A stretch of 52,048 bases of DNA from an uncultured Octadecabacter sp. GTDB lineage: Bacteria > Pseudomonadota > Alphaproteobacteria > Rhodobacterales > Rhodobacteraceae. Position numbers and translations under genes: made by a program. The stretch spans positions 1 to 52,048 of the forward strand of contig CALBVZ010000070.1 of NCBI GenBank assembly GCA_937969445.1. The letters run 5' to 3'. The notes beneath the pieces were generated by a model. That model saw only the letters and a program-made list of their open reading frames with translations, was not told the origin of the DNA and made no database searches. Shown in pieces: positions 51,552 through 52,048 of this stretch (position 1 is its first letter; every line of letters starts with the position of its first letter).

Positions 51552-52048
51552 TCACTCCACGTTTTGTACTTGTTCGCGCATTTGGTCGATGACCGCCTTC
51601 AGTGCAAGGCCGATCTGGGTCAGCGCGACATCTTGCGCCTTGGAACATAGCGTATTGGCCTCGCGGTTAAATTCCTGTGTCAGAAAGTCGAGCTTGCGAC
51701 CAACCGGACTGCCCTGTGCCAGCAAATCGCGCGCCGCTTTGACATGTGCGCCTAGGCGATCGATTTCTTCGGTGATGTCGGACTTCACGGCGAGCAGCGC
51801 CAGCTCTTGTGCGACGCGGTCAGGATCAGCGCCCGTCGCGCTATCCATCACCCGTGCAAGCGCATCGGCCAGTTGTGTTTTGACAGCTTCAGTACGATCC
51901 TTAGCGGCGCCCACAGACTGCATCGTCAGCTCTTCGATTTGGTCAACTTGTTCCGTTAACACGCTAAGCAACGCCGCGCCTTCGGCCTCACGCATATCTT
52001 TCAAAGCACCAAGCGCCACGTGCAGGTCTGCCGTGAGCGGCTCCAACA
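51552..52048 (-). CDS. YicC family endoribonuclease-like protein, 5' part outside window
   Basis: The C-terminal 164 or so residues of a YicC protein, entering from the right edge. The DUF1732 end is clear: [39 protein letters not shown], then [31 protein letters not shown]. coli YicC degrades some small RNAs. Gmk begins one base downstream, the classical pair. The start codon and N-terminal domain lie beyond position 52048. Confidence 0.9.
   Translation of the reverse strand, partial: LEPLTADLHVALGALKDMREAEGAALLSVLTEQVDQIEELTMQSVGAAKDRTEAVKTQLADALARVMDSATGADPDRVAQELALLAVKSDITEEIDRLGAHVKAARDLLAQGSPVGRKLDFLTQEFNREANTLCSKAQDVALTQIGLALKAVIDQMREQVQNVE

Noticed and set aside
1-52048. CRISPR array, insertion sequence, prophage, tRNA or rRNA
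   Set aside because: No regularly spaced repeats, transposase or integrase motifs, or tRNA T-loop sequences were found on either strand.

Overview
The window reads as chromosome of a marine alphaproteobacterium of the family Rhodobacteraceae, most likely the Roseobacter group. This is inferred from the protein style and gene content (3-hydroxybutyrate dehydrogenase next to a patatin lipase, nasTS-controlled nitrate assimilation, a soluble PhoR, LivHMGF, KatG/OxyR), from moderate-to-high GC, and from intergenic sequence resembling short repeats common in roseobacters. No rRNA, tRNA, CRISPR array or complete insertion sequence was seen.

Layout. Positions 1-4700 hold the start of an aquaporin gene running off the left edge, a two-gene accessory cassette (a PD-(D/E)XK nuclease-like protein and a partner), a YejA-type peptide-binding protein, a candidate small RNA with its own promoter and terminator, and an unrecognised 205-residue protein. 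Positions 4800-7430 carry bdhA, a coupled patatin-like lipase and a DUF502 membrane protein. Positions 7500-14000 carry pseudouridine catabolism (psuK-psuG), a PlsC-like acyltransferase, a remnant of a small membrane protein, a PLP decarboxylase, and a divergent DUF4198/HupE pair probably handling a metal ion. A membrane diguanylate cyclase follows, then rpsB-tsf with a structured leader, a structured RNA candidate, and a LuxR-type regulator without a LuxI partner.

Positions 18478-32003 are one leftward nitrate assimilation locus: nasT-nasS, a leader with antiterminator and terminator hairpins, then nrtA, nrtB, a fused double ATPase, nirB, nirD, nasA, a TrpD2-like protein and a CysG-like protein. 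Nitrate is imported by Nrt, reduced by NasA, then by NirBD, whose siroheme depends on the CysG step. NasS/NasT and possibly NtrC control it. Nearly every junction downstream of nrtB overlaps by 1-4 bases, so translation is probably coupled.

Positions 32200-36930 form a liv-type ABC transporter. Then come divergent katG/oxyR, a class III aminotransferase, the phosphate regulon phoR-pstSCAB-phoU-phoB with a Pho box before pstS, and a leftward chain yicC-gmk-gamma carbonic anhydrase-PLP gamma-family enzyme feeding into phoR.

The observations most worth following are RNA-level: the rpsB leader three-way junction, the nasT-type leader carrying a CCUCCUCCC loop, the small RNA at 3825, and the structured RNA after tsf. 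At protein level they are the asymmetric double ATPase, the LuxR protein lacking its acyl-homoserine-lactone contacts, and the CysG lacking half of its methyltransferase domain.
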